Assembly (NCBI GenBank): GCA_040766985.1 | Contig: JAXGPL010000010.1 | Span: 1 to 64,000 of the forward strand | DNA: 64,000 nt | Origin: JAXGPL01 sp040766985 | Lineage (GTDB): Bacteria > Bacillota > Sulfobacillia > JAUYEG01 | Reading direction: 5' to 3' | In this document: positions 26,128-36,065 of the stretch, one piece after another | Position numbering within the stretch: position 1 is the first letter of the stretch | Layout: every line of letters starts with the position of its first letter | Translations under genes and position numbers: made by a program | The notes under the pieces: model-generated | Seen by the model: only the letters and a program-made list of their open reading frames with translations | Told to the model about the DNA's origin: nothing | The model's database searches: none

Positions 26128-27093
26128 CTAGACGATGCGGATTGCGAACTGCGGGCACACCGGAGCGCAATAGCCGCATAACAGGCACTTTGAGCGGTCG
26201 AGAACCGCCTTGCCGTTCTCGAGTGTAAGGGCGTAGTTGGGGCACGTCTCGACGCAGGTACCGCAGCCCTGGCAGAAAGACAGGATGGTCAGCCGTTTTT
26301 GCTCAAAGGCGGCTGCTCCAGCCCCCGGGGCCTGCTCAAGGCCGCCGAATATGCGTAGGTTCATCTCAACTTCGCGCAGGCTGACCATTCCGACGGCGTA
26401 GGATGCCAGTTCCGGGATGTCCTTGACAAAGTCGATCGCGCTGCGCATGTCGTCGAGCAGGTTGCCGCCGCCGAAGATCTTCATCGCGAAGAGCCCTTTG
26501 CCACGGCTTCCCGCGTACCGGATGGCATCGACCATATCGTCCCTCGTCCCGTGCAGGATGCCGAGTCCTCGCACGTTGATGATCGGGAAGATCACATCGA
26601 TGTCGTCCCGGTCGGCTGCGGCCCGCGTAATGGTCACGGAATGGGTCGATATGCCCGTGGCCGCGATGACGCCGGCCTCCTTGGCTTCGACCAGGCAACG
26701 CAGAGCCCCAGCGCGCTCCTCAAACACGTCCGGAGAGACCCGGGCTGCGTGGAGTAGGAACACCCCCAGCCGGTCAACGCCGAGGGCCTCGCGGGCCTCG
26801 TCGATCGCCGCCTTCATGTCGGTGTAGCCCGCGGCAACCGACTTGGACGACACGATCACCTTGTCGGCGCGGCCCTGCAGGGCCGGACGGATGTAGTCGT
26901 AAGTGCCATAGGACTGCGCCGTGTCGACGAAGTTGATCCCTCCGTCAAGGGCCGCCGCCACAACCTTCCGGCCTTCGGCGAGCGGGACGTTGAGCTGGGC
27001 GGGCCCAATGGGCAGCACGCCCATGGCCAACTGCGTAACCATAAGCCCGGTTTGGCCGAGCGGGTTGAGCTTGAGCGCCGGTACAGAAGTCAC
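26128..27093 (-). CDS. Aldo/keto reductase with C-terminal ferredoxin domain
   Basis: 321 aa. An AKR barrel (residues 1-250) with FVDTAQSYGTYDYI (Asp and Tyr of the active site) and KVIVSSKS (Lys), then a 2x[4Fe-4S] ferredoxin (CQGCGTCVETCP and CLLCGYCAPVCP) at 265-315. This architecture is widespread in anaerobes and implies electron exchange with ferredoxin as well as NAD(P)H. GTG 27093 has TAGGGGG 7 bases upstream; the frame is open earlier but that part is not AKR-like. Confidence 0.88.
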   Translation of the reverse strand: MTSVPALKLNPLGQTGLMVTQLAMGVLPIGPAQLNVPLAEGRKVVAAALDGGINFVDTAQSYGTYDYIRPALQGRADKVIVSSKSVAAGYTDMKAAIDEAREALGVDRLGVFLLHAARVSPDVFEERAGALRCLVEAKEAGVIAATGISTHSVTITRAAADRDDIDVIFPIINVRGLGILHGTRDDMVDAIRYAGSRGKGLFAMKIFGGGNLLDDMRSAIDFVKDIPELASYAVGMVSLREVEMNLRIFGGLEQAPGAGAAAFEQKRLTILSFCQGCGTCVETCPNYALTLENGKAVLDRSKCLLCGYCAPVCPQFAIRIV

Positions 27094-27253
27094 TGGTAAA
27101 CCCCCTAAGCGGTTGGAAATCGGTGCTTTCCGAGCTTCTCCGTGAGCGCCGCCGACGCCTGCCTGGCGTACCTGCCGTCCGGTGTGTCCATCTGACGCGC
27201 CTTTGCCGAGGTGAGATACAATATACCCCGGTCGACCGCAGCGAACTTCGGGT

Positions 27254-28489
27254 TTGGAGGATGGAACATGCCGCGAATCCGCCGTGCGTGATGCCACCGG
27301 CGCAGCCCCTCAATACTGCCTTATACGTAGCTGGTCCGGTACTCCCGAGGACATCGGGCAACAAATGGCCGCGCACGTCCTCACCCATCGAACGCCAGGC
27401 AACCTCCGGTACATCGCCAGCTGGCGGGCCTGGCGCGGCGATGCGAGCATCGCCGGGAGGGCAAACGCCATCGCAGCGGCGCTTGAACGGCTCTGGCCGC
27501 CGTTGTTTATTGAAACGCATGCTTTCGCCCGCGCCCTGCGAATCGACCCCCGAGCCGTACTCGCCGGCTGGGCGGCACCACCGCGGCCCGCGAACGAGCG
27601 TGGCCGGTCGTGCACCGTGTTTTGGGTGCCGCCCGATTTGTCAGCGACCGGGAGGCCGTTGGTGGGCCGTAATTTCGACCTGCGGGTCGCCGGCGACCCC
27701 GAACGCCTCTTCATCTACACGCGTTCGACGGGCGGTTTGTGGCACGCCGGGATGGGCGGCCGGTCGGGGCGCGCGGAGGGCGTGAACTCGGCGGGCCTTG
27801 TCGTCGGCACGACCGAAGCCCAGGTGCGGGAGGGAGTATTCGACCCCATCGATGGTGGTGCCGAACACGGCGAGCGGATCGGCGGCCGCGCGGCGACCGC
27901 CGGAGCTCTGCCTGCGCGGCTCGCGACCCGGATCCTCCTTGAATCTTGTTCCACAGTGGCGCAGGCAGTCGCCAAACTGGAGACGATGGCTCACTGGACT
28001 CATTTCAACTTCCTTCTCGCCGATGCAGGCGGGGACGCGGCGGTATTCGAGGTCGGCGCGACCCGCAACGCCCTGCGGCGTGTGACTGCAGGCGAAGAGG
28101 GCATGCCATGGCTGATCACGACCAACCACTATGTCTCGGCGGAGCTGGCTCATGAGGCCGACTACCGCTGGATGACCCGCCAGAAGTACCAGCGTGCGCG
28201 CAGCGAGCTCGGACGCGCGGCGGCGGCGAATGCGGGTAGCGGAGGGAAGGTCGGCATCGATGCGTGCCGGTCGGTGCTGGCGTCCTCTGGGGTTTCACAG
28301 CGGCACATCACCCTTTGGTCCGAGGTGTTCGAAGCGGGAGGGGCCCACCTCTGGCTCGCCCCGGGGCGGCCGGATCGCAACTGCTTCGTAATGCTACCGG
28401 CTCCCACGGCCTGGAAAGGCATTGGGCCCGGCGACCACGCGTGGCGCCCGGCAGTGGTGCCTGCGATTGACCTCCCCGTCAGGCCCTGA
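27254..28489 (+). CDS. C45-type N-terminal-nucleophile hydrolase
   Basis: About 411 aa. The pattern GRSCTVFWVPPDLS then GRPLVGRNFDLRV is that of the acyl-CoA:6-APA acyltransferase (C45) family, in which Cys (about residue 120) becomes the N-terminal nucleophile after self-cleavage. MAHWTHFNFLLADAGGDAAVFE and LITTNHY support this. Substrates would be amides of amino acids or peptides. The start is unclear: the best ribosome site (GGAGG, 27257) serves ATG 27268, which is in another frame and closes after 7 codons, so a frameshift near 27270-27290 is possible. It overlaps the convergent MFS gene by 11 bases. Confidence 0.75.
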   Translation: MEDGTCRESAVRDATGAAPQYCLIRSWSGTPEDIGQQMAAHVLTHRTPGNLRYIASWRAWRGDASIAGRANAIAAALERLWPPLFIETHAFARALRIDPRAVLAGWAAPPRPANERGRSCTVFWVPPDLSATGRPLVGRNFDLRVAGDPERLFIYTRSTGGLWHAGMGGRSGRAEGVNSAGLVVGTTEAQVREGVFDPIDGGAEHGERIGGRAATAGALPARLATRILLESCSTVAQAVAKLETMAHWTHFNFLLADAGGDAAVFEVGATRNALRRVTAGEEGMPWLITTNHYVSAELAHEADYRWMTRQKYQRARSELGRAAAANAGSGGKVGIDACRSVLASSGVSQRHITLWSEVFEAGGAHLWLAPGRPDRNCFVMLPAPTAWKGIGPGDHAWRPAVVPAIDLPVRP

Positions 28490-29795
28490 CGCCTGTGTCG
28501 CCGGCGGCCGTCGTCTGGCCGCTCTGGCCCATCTGGCCAGCTTCGACAGCCACAGGCCGCTCGAGTTCCGGTTCGCGGCCGCTGACGGCCCGTATCAATC
28601 GGCGGTTTCCAGTCACCTTGCGGGCCATCGCGAGGGCGGTGAGGGTCAACAGGTTTCCGAAGAAAAACGTCGCCGGGACGCCGATCGCCTGTGCTGCCGC
28701 GCCGGCAAGGATCGGCGAGGCGAGCGCCCCGATGTTCATCGCCACGCCGTCAATGCCCATGGCCAGCGAGCGCTCCCGGTCGTTGGTGGCGTTCGCGTAC
28801 AGGGTCTTGACGGCAATCGGCACCACGCCGGATGCCAGCCCGGTCGTCGCCGCGACGGCCATCAGCAGCGGGAGGGTGCGCATCCAGGGCAGCAGCATCA
28901 GTGGAAACGCATTCATGAAGATGGTCGAGAGCATTGCCCGGTCGGTGCGGACGCGATGCGTCACGCTGGCGAAGATGAACCGTGAAATGGCCGTGAAGGC
29001 GCTCTGCCAGGTCATCAGAATGCCGACGGTCGTGGCGGTGAAGCCGAGCCCTTCATTGACGTAGATCGAATAGAACGCGCCATTGATGCCCCAGCTGAAG
29101 AAGATGATCAGGCCGCCCCATGCGGCGAGCAGAATGGGTTCCCGGGCCAGCAGCGACCGCGCGCCCGACTGGAACGATGCCTTGGGGGTAGCGGGATGAT
29201 GGGCCGCCGGCTCAGAAAGAGGCAGGCGCAGCGCAAGAAGCAAGCCCACCAGCGCGCATACCAGGTAGATTAGCCCGTTGAGCCAGAAACCGACCACGTC
29301 GAAGATCCTGCCGCCGACGTAGGGTAGAAACAACCCCGCGATGCCCTGAATGCCCATCACCAGCGCCACTACGGTACCCTGCTTCTCCCGCGGCGCCAGC
29401 GAGGTCACGTATGCCCAGTTTGCCGGCCAAAAGAGGCTTTCGCCCAGGGCGACGCACAACTGCGCCGGGAAAATCAGCGCGACGGATTTCGTCACGGTCA
29501 GCACTCCAGCGCCGGCTGCGGTCAGCACGAAGGACAGAACGATCATGCGCCGTTTGCCGAACCGCGAGGCCGCAGCGCCGCTGGGAATACGCGTGAAGAT
29601 CTGAATCAATGGGGGAACCGCGACGATCGCCCCGACGAGGAACTCCTGTGCGCCAAGGCTCGACGCGAACAGGGGCAACATCGGCTTGATCAGCGTCCAG
29701 GAGAATCCCTCCATGACGCCAAGGCCGATAAGCAGAGCCAACTCGCGCCGGCGCGTAACCTCTTGCAGGTGCAGAAACCTGAGCATGGCTGACAT
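28479..29795 (-). CDS. MFS transporter
   Basis: 438 aa with 12 predicted membrane helices. The loop 2-3 motif is RIPSGAAASRFGKRRM, near the MFS A motif G-x-x-x-D-R-x-G-R-R. An internal loop (about 200-220) splits two six-helix halves, and the C-terminal tail is hydrophilic. The substrate is unknown; the convergent C45 hydrolase is the only neighbour clue. Start ATG 29795, with an alternative ATG three codons in. Confidence 0.82.
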   Translation of the reverse strand: MSAMLRFLHLQEVTRRRELALLIGLGVMEGFSWTLIKPMLPLFASSLGAQEFLVGAIVAVPPLIQIFTRIPSGAAASRFGKRRMIVLSFVLTAAGAGVLTVTKSVALIFPAQLCVALGESLFWPANWAYVTSLAPREKQGTVVALVMGIQGIAGLFLPYVGGRIFDVVGFWLNGLIYLVCALVGLLLALRLPLSEPAAHHPATPKASFQSGARSLLAREPILLAAWGGLIIFFSWGINGAFYSIYVNEGLGFTATTVGILMTWQSAFTAISRFIFASVTHRVRTDRAMLSTIFMNAFPLMLLPWMRTLPLLMAVAATTGLASGVVPIAVKTLYANATNDRERSLAMGIDGVAMNIGALASPILAGAAAQAIGVPATFFFGNLLTLTALAMARKVTGNRRLIRAVSGREPELERPVAVEAGQMGQSGQTTAAGDTGVRA

Positions 29796-30136
29796 GTGAG
29801 TCGGAGGTCCCCCCGGACGGCAGAAGGATTCTTAGGCAATAGAAACATTGTCTTCGTTTGCGGATGTCCGTGTCAAGGGCCGCATACCTGCGCCTGCTGA
29901 CGCAGTCCTGGCGGCGCATAACCGCGCCAGAACCTGCTCCGAACCCGGGCAAAGATACCCGCGGACCCCATTGTGATAGACTGGAGTGACGGTTCGTCGT
30001 CTCCGCACGACCTCGCTGCCGCGCCTGCGGCGGCAGGAACGCGGGCTGCACATAGACAATATCAACTGGCTGGGCAAATGTCGCAACACGTAGCCGATAT
30101 GAAGACAGCGGCGGCGTTGCCAGGAGGAGATTCCAC
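29796..30136. other. Intergenic region, no gene found
   Basis: 341 bases between divergent MFS and M20 genes. Short frames on both strands have no ribosome site or recognisable protein pattern. The region should hold promoters for both genes, but I see no clear -35/-10 pair. Confidence 0.5.
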
Positions 30137-31396
30137 TTGTCGTTTGAGCAGGCGTTCTCGCTCGTTGACCGTAAGGATACCGAGTTGGTGGCGGTCCTGC
30201 GCCAGTTGCTGGCGATTGACACGACCAACCCGCCGGGCCTGGGGTACGACCGGATGGTCGAGCACCTCGACAGCAGGTTCAGGCAGTTGGGTTTCCGCAA
30301 CCAGCGCATGATCGTGCCAGAGAGCCAATGGCGCGGGCTTCCGCTTCCGCTCGAGGGATCGCGCGTCAACCTCGTCTGCCGCAAGCACTACGGCAACGAC
30401 CTTGAGGACGTCACAATCACGGCGCACATGGACACCGTGCCCGTCGAGGGGGAGTGGCAGTTCGACCCCTTCCTGGGCCCGATCGAGATGGGCAGGATTT
30501 ACGGCCGCGGCGTGGCCGACTCCAAGGGCGCTATCGCCAGCCTGATCGTCGCCTTTGAGGTGATTGGGCAACTCAAGCTGCACTGCAAGTACAACGTGCG
30601 GCTGTGCTTCTACACCGACGAGGAGGTCGGCGGGTCGCCCGGGACCCTCGAGCTAGCCAGGCGCGGCTTTGTCCAGGGACACGTCCTGTCCCTGGAGGGC
30701 ACGCAGGACCCGGAGGAGTATCTCGCCGCTCCCGGCATGGTCGATGTGCACATCACCACCAAAGGCATCTCGTGCCACACCGGCGTGAACTTTCTCGGCG
30801 TCAACGCCGTCGAGGAGATGCTGCCGATCGCTGAGGAATTGATGGCCCTCAAGCGCAAGGTGGAGTCGCGCGAGTTCGACATACCGGCGCCGTCACACAA
30901 CGGGCTCCGCTCGGGGAGAATGGCGCCGACGTTCACCCTCTCAGTCCTCCGGGGCGGCGAGAAGTCCAATGTCGTCCCGCCCGACTGCACTCTGATCGTT
31001 AACCGCCGCTTTACCCCGGCCGAACCCCTTGAGGGTGTCGTCCAGGAAATCCTCTCCGCTGTGGAGCGCGGTAGGGCCAGGTCCAAGGCCGTGGACGTGG
31101 TGACGCAGGTGCTGCCCGGCTTCCCCGCGGTGGTCGTCGACCTTAACAACGCCCACGCACGCAAGCTGCGTGAGGCCAGGAAGGTCGTCAACGGCTACCG
31201 CGACGGCGATTTCCAGCAGATCGCCTCCGAGCGGGCACGAAGCGCTGGCTTCATCCAGCAGATCACGGGCTCCAGGCGTTTCTACTTCCTCGGCGTCTCG
31301 CGCCGGGATTCCCACGAACACGGGACCGATGAATGCTGCCGCCTGGAAGACATGCACAACCTGACCAAGGAGTTGGTCTACTACCTGACCGCCTGA
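30137..31396 (+). CDS. M20 family metallopeptidase / deacylase (ArgE/DapE type)
   Basis: 419 aa. Zinc ligands and catalytic residues are visible in ITAHMDTVP, GRGVADSKGA, FYTDEEVGGSPG and the C-terminal RDSHEHGTDE. The middle part (about 205-310) is the dimerisation lid. The family hydrolyses N-acyl amino acids or dipeptides in the cytoplasm. TTG 30137 has AGGAGG 9 bases upstream. It is followed closely by dinB (21 bases), probably in one transcript. Confidence 0.88.
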   Translation: MSFEQAFSLVDRKDTELVAVLRQLLAIDTTNPPGLGYDRMVEHLDSRFRQLGFRNQRMIVPESQWRGLPLPLEGSRVNLVCRKHYGNDLEDVTITAHMDTVPVEGEWQFDPFLGPIEMGRIYGRGVADSKGAIASLIVAFEVIGQLKLHCKYNVRLCFYTDEEVGGSPGTLELARRGFVQGHVLSLEGTQDPEEYLAAPGMVDVHITTKGISCHTGVNFLGVNAVEEMLPIAEELMALKRKVESREFDIPAPSHNGLRSGRMAPTFTLSVLRGGEKSNVVPPDCTLIVNRRFTPAEPLEGVVQEILSAVERGRARSKAVDVVTQVLPGFPAVVVDLNNAHARKLREARKVVNGYRDGDFQQIASERARSAGFIQQITGSRRFYFLGVSRRDSHEHGTDECCRLEDMHNLTKELVYYLTA

Positions 31397-31417
31397 TTTC
31401 CAGTGGGGGTGATGGGT

Positions 31418-32494
31418 ATGGCCGCGGTAATTCATGTGGACATGGACGCCTTCTTCGCCGCGGTCGAGATCCTCGACCGCCCGGAGTTGCGTGGCAAGCC
31501 CGTTATCGTCGGCGGCCCGCCGGATTCCCGCGGAGTCGTTTCGACCGCGTCTTACGAGGCGCGCCGCTATGGAGTAAGGTCGGCGATGTCCTGCCGCGAG
31601 GCCGTCCGGTTGTGCCCAGAGGGAATCTTCCTGCCGGTCCGCGGCCGGCGGTACGAAGAGCTTTCGCGCCAGGTCATGGAGGTTCTCCGCCAGGAGGGCA
31701 GCCGGATCGAGCAGGTTTCGATTGATGAGGCGTATGTCGATCCCGGCGACGGCGACGCGGTCGAGGTGGCGGGGAGGATCAGGGAGCGCATCTTCTCGGA
31801 AACCGGTCTCACCGCCAGCGTTGGCGTAGCCCCCAACAAGCTCCTGGCCAAGATCGCGAGCGACCGCGACAAACCCGATGGATTCGTAGTCATCACGCCG
31901 GGCGAGGTCGACGCGGTACTGTGTCCAATGCCGGTTAGGGCCCTGCCAGGGATCGGACCGCATACGGCCGGCGAACTGGCCGCTCTCGGGATCAGGACCG
32001 TCGCGGACCTGCGGGCGTACGACCGCGGGCTGCTCAATCTGAGTTTCGGGCGACGGGCTACGGAGTTGCTCAAACTGGCATACGGTGAAGACGACCGGCC
32101 ATTTGAGACCGTCCACGAGACCAGGAGCATCAGCACGGAAACCACGTTCGGTGAGGACGTCCACGACTGGGGGATCCTCAGGCGGCAACTCGCCGGCTTT
32201 GCCGGTGAGCTGGCCGACCGCCTCGCGCGCATGGGCATGCGGGCGAGGTCCGTGACGATTAAGCTGCGGTTCGCGGATTTCCGAACGGTCTCGCGCAGTC
32301 AGACCGTCCCGGGCGGGGTTCACGGGGCCGCCGATGTCGTCCGGGTGGCGGAGCGGTTGCTGCGGCGCGTTGAGCGCCTTGACAAGGTCCGGCTGATCGG
32401 GTTACAGGTCGCGGGGTTGACCGACCGCCCCGAACCCGTGCAACTCGCCTTTGATTTCCTTTCCGAGTCCAAGGAGGTCGAGCCTCGCACTTGA
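31418..32494 (+). CDS. dinB: DNA polymerase IV (Y family)
   Basis: A lesion-bypass polymerase. Catalytic residues lie in VIHVDMDAFFA and SIDEAYVD; the thumb helix-hairpin-helix is ALPGIGPHTAGEL, and the little finger follows. The C-terminal VQLAFDF fits a sliding-clamp binding peptide. ATG 31418 is preferred because GGGGGTG lies 7 bases upstream; GTG 31403 and ATG 31412 are in frame. At 358 aa it is full length. The stop overlaps the next gene's TTG by 4 bases. Confidence 0.93.
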   Translation: MAAVIHVDMDAFFAAVEILDRPELRGKPVIVGGPPDSRGVVSTASYEARRYGVRSAMSCREAVRLCPEGIFLPVRGRRYEELSRQVMEVLRQEGSRIEQVSIDEAYVDPGDGDAVEVAGRIRERIFSETGLTASVGVAPNKLLAKIASDRDKPDGFVVITPGEVDAVLCPMPVRALPGIGPHTAGELAALGIRTVADLRAYDRGLLNLSFGRRATELLKLAYGEDDRPFETVHETRSISTETTFGEDVHDWGILRRQLAGFAGELADRLARMGMRARSVTIKLRFADFRTVSRSQTVPGGVHGAADVVRVAERLLRRVERLDKVRLIGLQVAGLTDRPEPVQLAFDFLSESKEVEPRT

Positions 32495-33300
32495 GTAAGC
32501 CCTACCAATTGGTCGTAGTCGACGTCGACGGAACATTGCTCGACAATACCCGCCTTGTCACCCCCCGGGTCCGCCAAATCGTCGATGCCGCGCGGCGCTC
32601 AGGCGTAAGGGTCACGCTGGCTACCGGCCGGGTGTTCTGCAGCGCCGCGCAAATTGCCGCTGAACTGGCCGTCGACGAGCCGATCATCAGTGACGGCGGC
32701 GCGGTGGTGAGGTACCTCGACGGCCGCGATCTGCGTGACCTGCGGATCAAGCCGGAGGTTGCGGCGCGGATTCTTGCCGCGGTCGCGGACGAGGATGCGG
32801 ACTGTCACGCCTTCTACCGCGACGACATCGTGGTCAACCGGTTCAGTCCGACCGTCACCCGGTACGCTTCGCGGCTGCGGATCGAGATGGGCCTGGGGCA
32901 GGACATGGCGGCGGACGCCCGTGGACGCGAGGAGGGCCCGACGATGATCGTCCTCCGTAGCGACAGGCAGCGGGCCCCGGTGATGAGAGCCAAGTACGGG
33001 GCGATGTTCGGCGGCGAGGTACAGGTGACTTCGACAGCGCCGCACTTCGTGGACTTCCTTCACCACGAGGCGGGAAAGGACCGTGCCCTGGTCCACCTGT
33101 GCCGGTCGCTCGGGATTCCGCTGCAGCGGGTCATCGCCATCGGCGACGGCATCAACGACCTCGACATGATTGGCCAGGCCGGGCTCGGTGTGCTGGTGGG
33201 CAACGCTGCCGTCGAGCTGTGGCCACACGCCGACATCGTGACCAAGGCCCGCTATGCGGAAGGCATCGCGGAGGTTATCGAACGTTTCTGCTTGAAGTAG
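32491..33300 (+). CDS. HAD-superfamily phosphatase, Cof type
   Basis: 269 aa. Motif I VVDVDGTLLD (nucleophile Asp), motif II TLATGR, and motifs III/IV GKDRAL and AIGDGINDLDMIGQAG, with the C2B cap of the Cof/YidA group between. Such enzymes dephosphorylate sugar phosphates or cofactor precursors. The TTG start overlaps dinB; an AGGAGG lies 13 bases upstream, further than usual. Confidence 0.88.
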   Translation: MSKPYQLVVVDVDGTLLDNTRLVTPRVRQIVDAARRSGVRVTLATGRVFCSAAQIAAELAVDEPIISDGGAVVRYLDGRDLRDLRIKPEVAARILAAVADEDADCHAFYRDDIVVNRFSPTVTRYASRLRIEMGLGQDMAADARGREEGPTMIVLRSDRQRAPVMRAKYGAMFGGEVQVTSTAPHFVDFLHHEAGKDRALVHLCRSLGIPLQRVIAIGDGINDLDMIGQAGLGVLVGNAAVELWPHADIVTKARYAEGIAEVIERFCLK

Positions 33301-33369
33301 ACGCGTATTGTCATTCGCAAGCCACGCGGCCGGCTCGCGGTCGCAGCGATGCCGAGAGGAGACCCGTCC

Positions 33370-34542
33370 TTGCGCAAGTGGCCCTGGTCGAGCTGGTCCA
33401 AGCCGTTTTGGTTCGTTGTTTTCTGTGCCCTGTTCATGAACTTCGGGATGGCTATGCAGAGGACCATCTTCAGCAATTTCGTCGCCGAGGAAATGGGCAT
33501 CCGGGTCGAGCAACTGGGGTGGCTTGAGTCCGTCCGCGAAATCCCCGGCCTGTTGACGTTTCTGATGATCGGACTGACGGCGCTCATCGCGCGGAACCTC
33601 CTCGTCGGGCTGTGCGTTGGCCTCGTGTCCGTGGGCCTCGGCATGTACGCGGGGTCGACGACCATCATGGGATTGGTGGTTTCCACGACGGTCTACAGCA
33701 TCGGGTTCCACCTTTTCGGGCCCCTTCAGTCAGCTCAGGTCCTCAGCCTGGCCGGGCCGGGCGAAAAGGCCCGCAGGCTCGGCGAACTGAGCAGCGTCGC
33801 GGCACTCGCCGCATTGCTCGCCATGGGCTTTGTCTATCTGACGTCTTCCTTCCTGAGCTACCGGCAGACGTTCATCGCCGCCGGCGTGATTACGTTCGGC
33901 GGCGCGGTGCTGATGTTTGCGCTGCCGAGGGTCCGCCAGGCCGAGAAGCCGCGAACTTTCGTCGTCCGGCGTAAGTACTGGCTTTACTACGTCATAACGT
34001 TGCTTGCCGCGTCCCGGCGGCAGGTCACCAACTCGTTCGCCGTTTTTGCTTTGGTCACGATATACGACACCCCGGTCAAGACCGTCGCGGCGCTGATGTT
34101 CGTCAGCAACGTGCTCGCGGTCCTCACCCGGTCCTTCTGCGGGCAGATCATCGACCGGATCGGCGAGTCGCGGGCAATGGCGATCGCGCATTACGGAGTC
34201 ATCGGCATCTTTGCCGGCTACGCGTTCATCCACGTGCCCTGGATCCTGTACCTGCTGTACGCTCTGGACACCTTCCTGGTGGGCTTCGATGTGGCCCAGT
34301 CTACGTACCTCGACAAGATCGCGGTGCCGGAGGACGTTCCGCCGTCGCTGGCGTTGGGGGTTACAATCAACCACATCAGCGGCGTAAGCGTGCCGATCCT
34401 GGCGGGGTATCTCTGGGCTGCGTTCGGGCACGCCGCGACCTTCTCGTTCGGTGCCGCAGTCGCACTGGTTTCGCTCTACTTCGTCCTCAAGATCAACTCC
34501 ACGCTGGCGGGACCGGCGCGGCAGGCGGTCATGCGCTCTTGA
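33370..34542 (+). CDS. MFS transporter
   Basis: 390 aa, 12 predicted helices, starting MRKWPWSSWSKPFWFVVFCA. TTG 33370 is chosen because GAGGAG lies exactly 8 bases upstream; an ATG at 33349 is in frame but without a site. The second half keeps GQIIDRIGESRAMAI, a degenerate MFS motif A. The substrate is unknown. selA follows 28 bases downstream, so they may share a transcript. Confidence 0.82.
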   Translation: MRKWPWSSWSKPFWFVVFCALFMNFGMAMQRTIFSNFVAEEMGIRVEQLGWLESVREIPGLLTFLMIGLTALIARNLLVGLCVGLVSVGLGMYAGSTTIMGLVVSTTVYSIGFHLFGPLQSAQVLSLAGPGEKARRLGELSSVAALAALLAMGFVYLTSSFLSYRQTFIAAGVITFGGAVLMFALPRVRQAEKPRTFVVRRKYWLYYVITLLAASRRQVTNSFAVFALVTIYDTPVKTVAALMFVSNVLAVLTRSFCGQIIDRIGESRAMAIAHYGVIGIFAGYAFIHVPWILYLLYALDTFLVGFDVAQSTYLDKIAVPEDVPPSLALGVTINHISGVSVPILAGYLWAAFGHAATFSFGAAVALVSLYFVLKINSTLAGPARQAVMRS

Positions 34543-34569
34543 GCCACTTTGCTGTAAGGTAGTGGTGAG

Positions 34570-36039
34570 GTGGTCAGCTTGTCCGAACAACTCAGGCGGC
34601 TGCCCGCGGTTTCCACGGTCCTCCTGGAGCCGGAGATAGCATCGCTCCTGGAGCGGCTGCCGCGGCAGGTCGTCGTGGCGGCGATTCAGGATGCCATCGC
34701 CGAACGCCGGCAGGCGTTCGCGGACGACGGAAGCGGCGCGCCCGGCGGGCCGGCGGCCGGCGACGAGCCCCCGGACGCGCTACTGAAGGGGATCGTCGAC
34801 CGCGCCTCGCGGCTTGCCGCCGAGCGCTCAGCTCCGAGCCTCAGGCAGGTTGTCAACGCCACGGGCGTCGTCCTGCACACCAACCTCGGCCGGGCGTTGC
34901 TCCCGCAGGAGGCCGTGGCCGCGTCGGCTGCCGCGGCGGGCCTGCCAAGCAACCTTGAATACAGCCTCGCCCTCGGCGTTCGCGGATCGCGACACGACCA
35001 CCTTACCGAGCGGCTTAAGTTTCTCTCAGGGGCCGAGGACGGTTTTGCGGTCAACAACAACGCGGCGGCGGTACTGCTGATGCTCAATACGCTCGCCGAG
35101 GGCCGCGAGGTAATTGTGTCCCGCGGCGAGCTTGTCGAGATCGGCGGCTCGTTCCGCGTCCCCGAGATTATGCGCAAAAGCGGCGCAAAGCTCGTCGAGG
35201 TCGGTACAACCAACCGGACCCATCCGGACGACTACCGGCGGGCCATTGGTCCCCAAACCGCCCTCTTGCTCAAGGTCCATACGTCCAATTACCGCATCGT
35301 CGGTTTCACAGCCGAGGTCAGGGCCGCCGATCTTGCCGGCCTCGGGCTTGAGCATGGAATCCCGCTGATGTACGACCTCGGCAGTGGAGCGCTGTTCGAC
35401 TTTGCGCAGGCCGGCCTGGACGGCGAGCCAACCCTCGCGCAGGCGGTGGCGTCGGGAGCGGCTGTGGTCACAGCCAGCGGAGATAAGCTTCTGGGCGGAC
35501 CGCAGGCAGGGATCATCCTCGGCCGGCGGGACCTGCTCCAGAAGGCCCGCAAGAACCCCCTGGCGCGGGCCCTGCGCCTGGACAAGATGACGATCGCAGG
35601 GCTCCAGGCGACGCTTGACCTTTACTTGCGCTACGGCAGCCAGCCAGCGGTCCTCGCCGGGCACGTGCCCACGGTGCGTGCGGTGACGCGCGATCCCTAC
35701 GACCTGCAGAGCGAGGCCGAGGCGCTCTGTGAGCAGATCAACGCCCTCAAGATACCCGGCCTCAGGGCCGGGGCCAGGCCGGGGCACTCGGAAACCGGCG
35801 GCGGCTCGTTTCCCGGCCGACTTCTCCCGACCACCCTGGTCACGCTTGCCTGCGCCGATGTGGCGAGCGTGGAGCTCTCCGCCAGGATGCGCCAGGCGGC
35901 CGTGCCCGTGATCGGCAGGGTCGAGGACGGTACGTATGTCATCGACCCCCGGACCCTGGCTCCGGGGGACGCATCCCTTGTACTTGCCGCGCTACGCCAG
36001 GCACTGGGCGGGGCGACGACCGGCGGGGCAGACTGCTGA
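34570..36039 (+). CDS. selA: L-seryl-tRNA(Sec) selenium transferase
   Basis: SelA converts seryl-tRNA(Sec) to selenocysteinyl-tRNA using selenophosphate and PLP. The 489-aa protein shows VVNATGVVLHTNLGRALL, the SRGELVEIGGSFRVPEIM region and the PLP lysine K306 in SGDKLLGGPQAGII. GTG 34570 gives the longest form; TTG 34579 has GAGGTGG 5 bases upstream and may be the real start. selD follows 26 bases later. selB and the tRNA(Sec) gene are not in the window. Confidence 0.94.
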   Translation: MVSLSEQLRRLPAVSTVLLEPEIASLLERLPRQVVVAAIQDAIAERRQAFADDGSGAPGGPAAGDEPPDALLKGIVDRASRLAAERSAPSLRQVVNATGVVLHTNLGRALLPQEAVAASAAAAGLPSNLEYSLALGVRGSRHDHLTERLKFLSGAEDGFAVNNNAAAVLLMLNTLAEGREVIVSRGELVEIGGSFRVPEIMRKSGAKLVEVGTTNRTHPDDYRRAIGPQTALLLKVHTSNYRIVGFTAEVRAADLAGLGLEHGIPLMYDLGSGALFDFAQAGLDGEPTLAQAVASGAAVVTASGDKLLGGPQAGIILGRRDLLQKARKNPLARALRLDKMTIAGLQATLDLYLRYGSQPAVLAGHVPTVRAVTRDPYDLQSEAEALCEQINALKIPGLRAGARPGHSETGGGSFPGRLLPTTLVTLACADVASVELSARMRQAAVPVIGRVEDGTYVIDPRTLAPGDASLVLAALRQALGGATTGGADC

Positions 36040-36065
36040 GGCAGACTTTTGGGGGAGGTGGTTTT

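Noticed and set aside
30941..32323. Long minus-strand open frame opposite the M20 and dinB genes
   Set aside because: It is a GC-driven shadow of two well-supported genes and has no recognisable domain.
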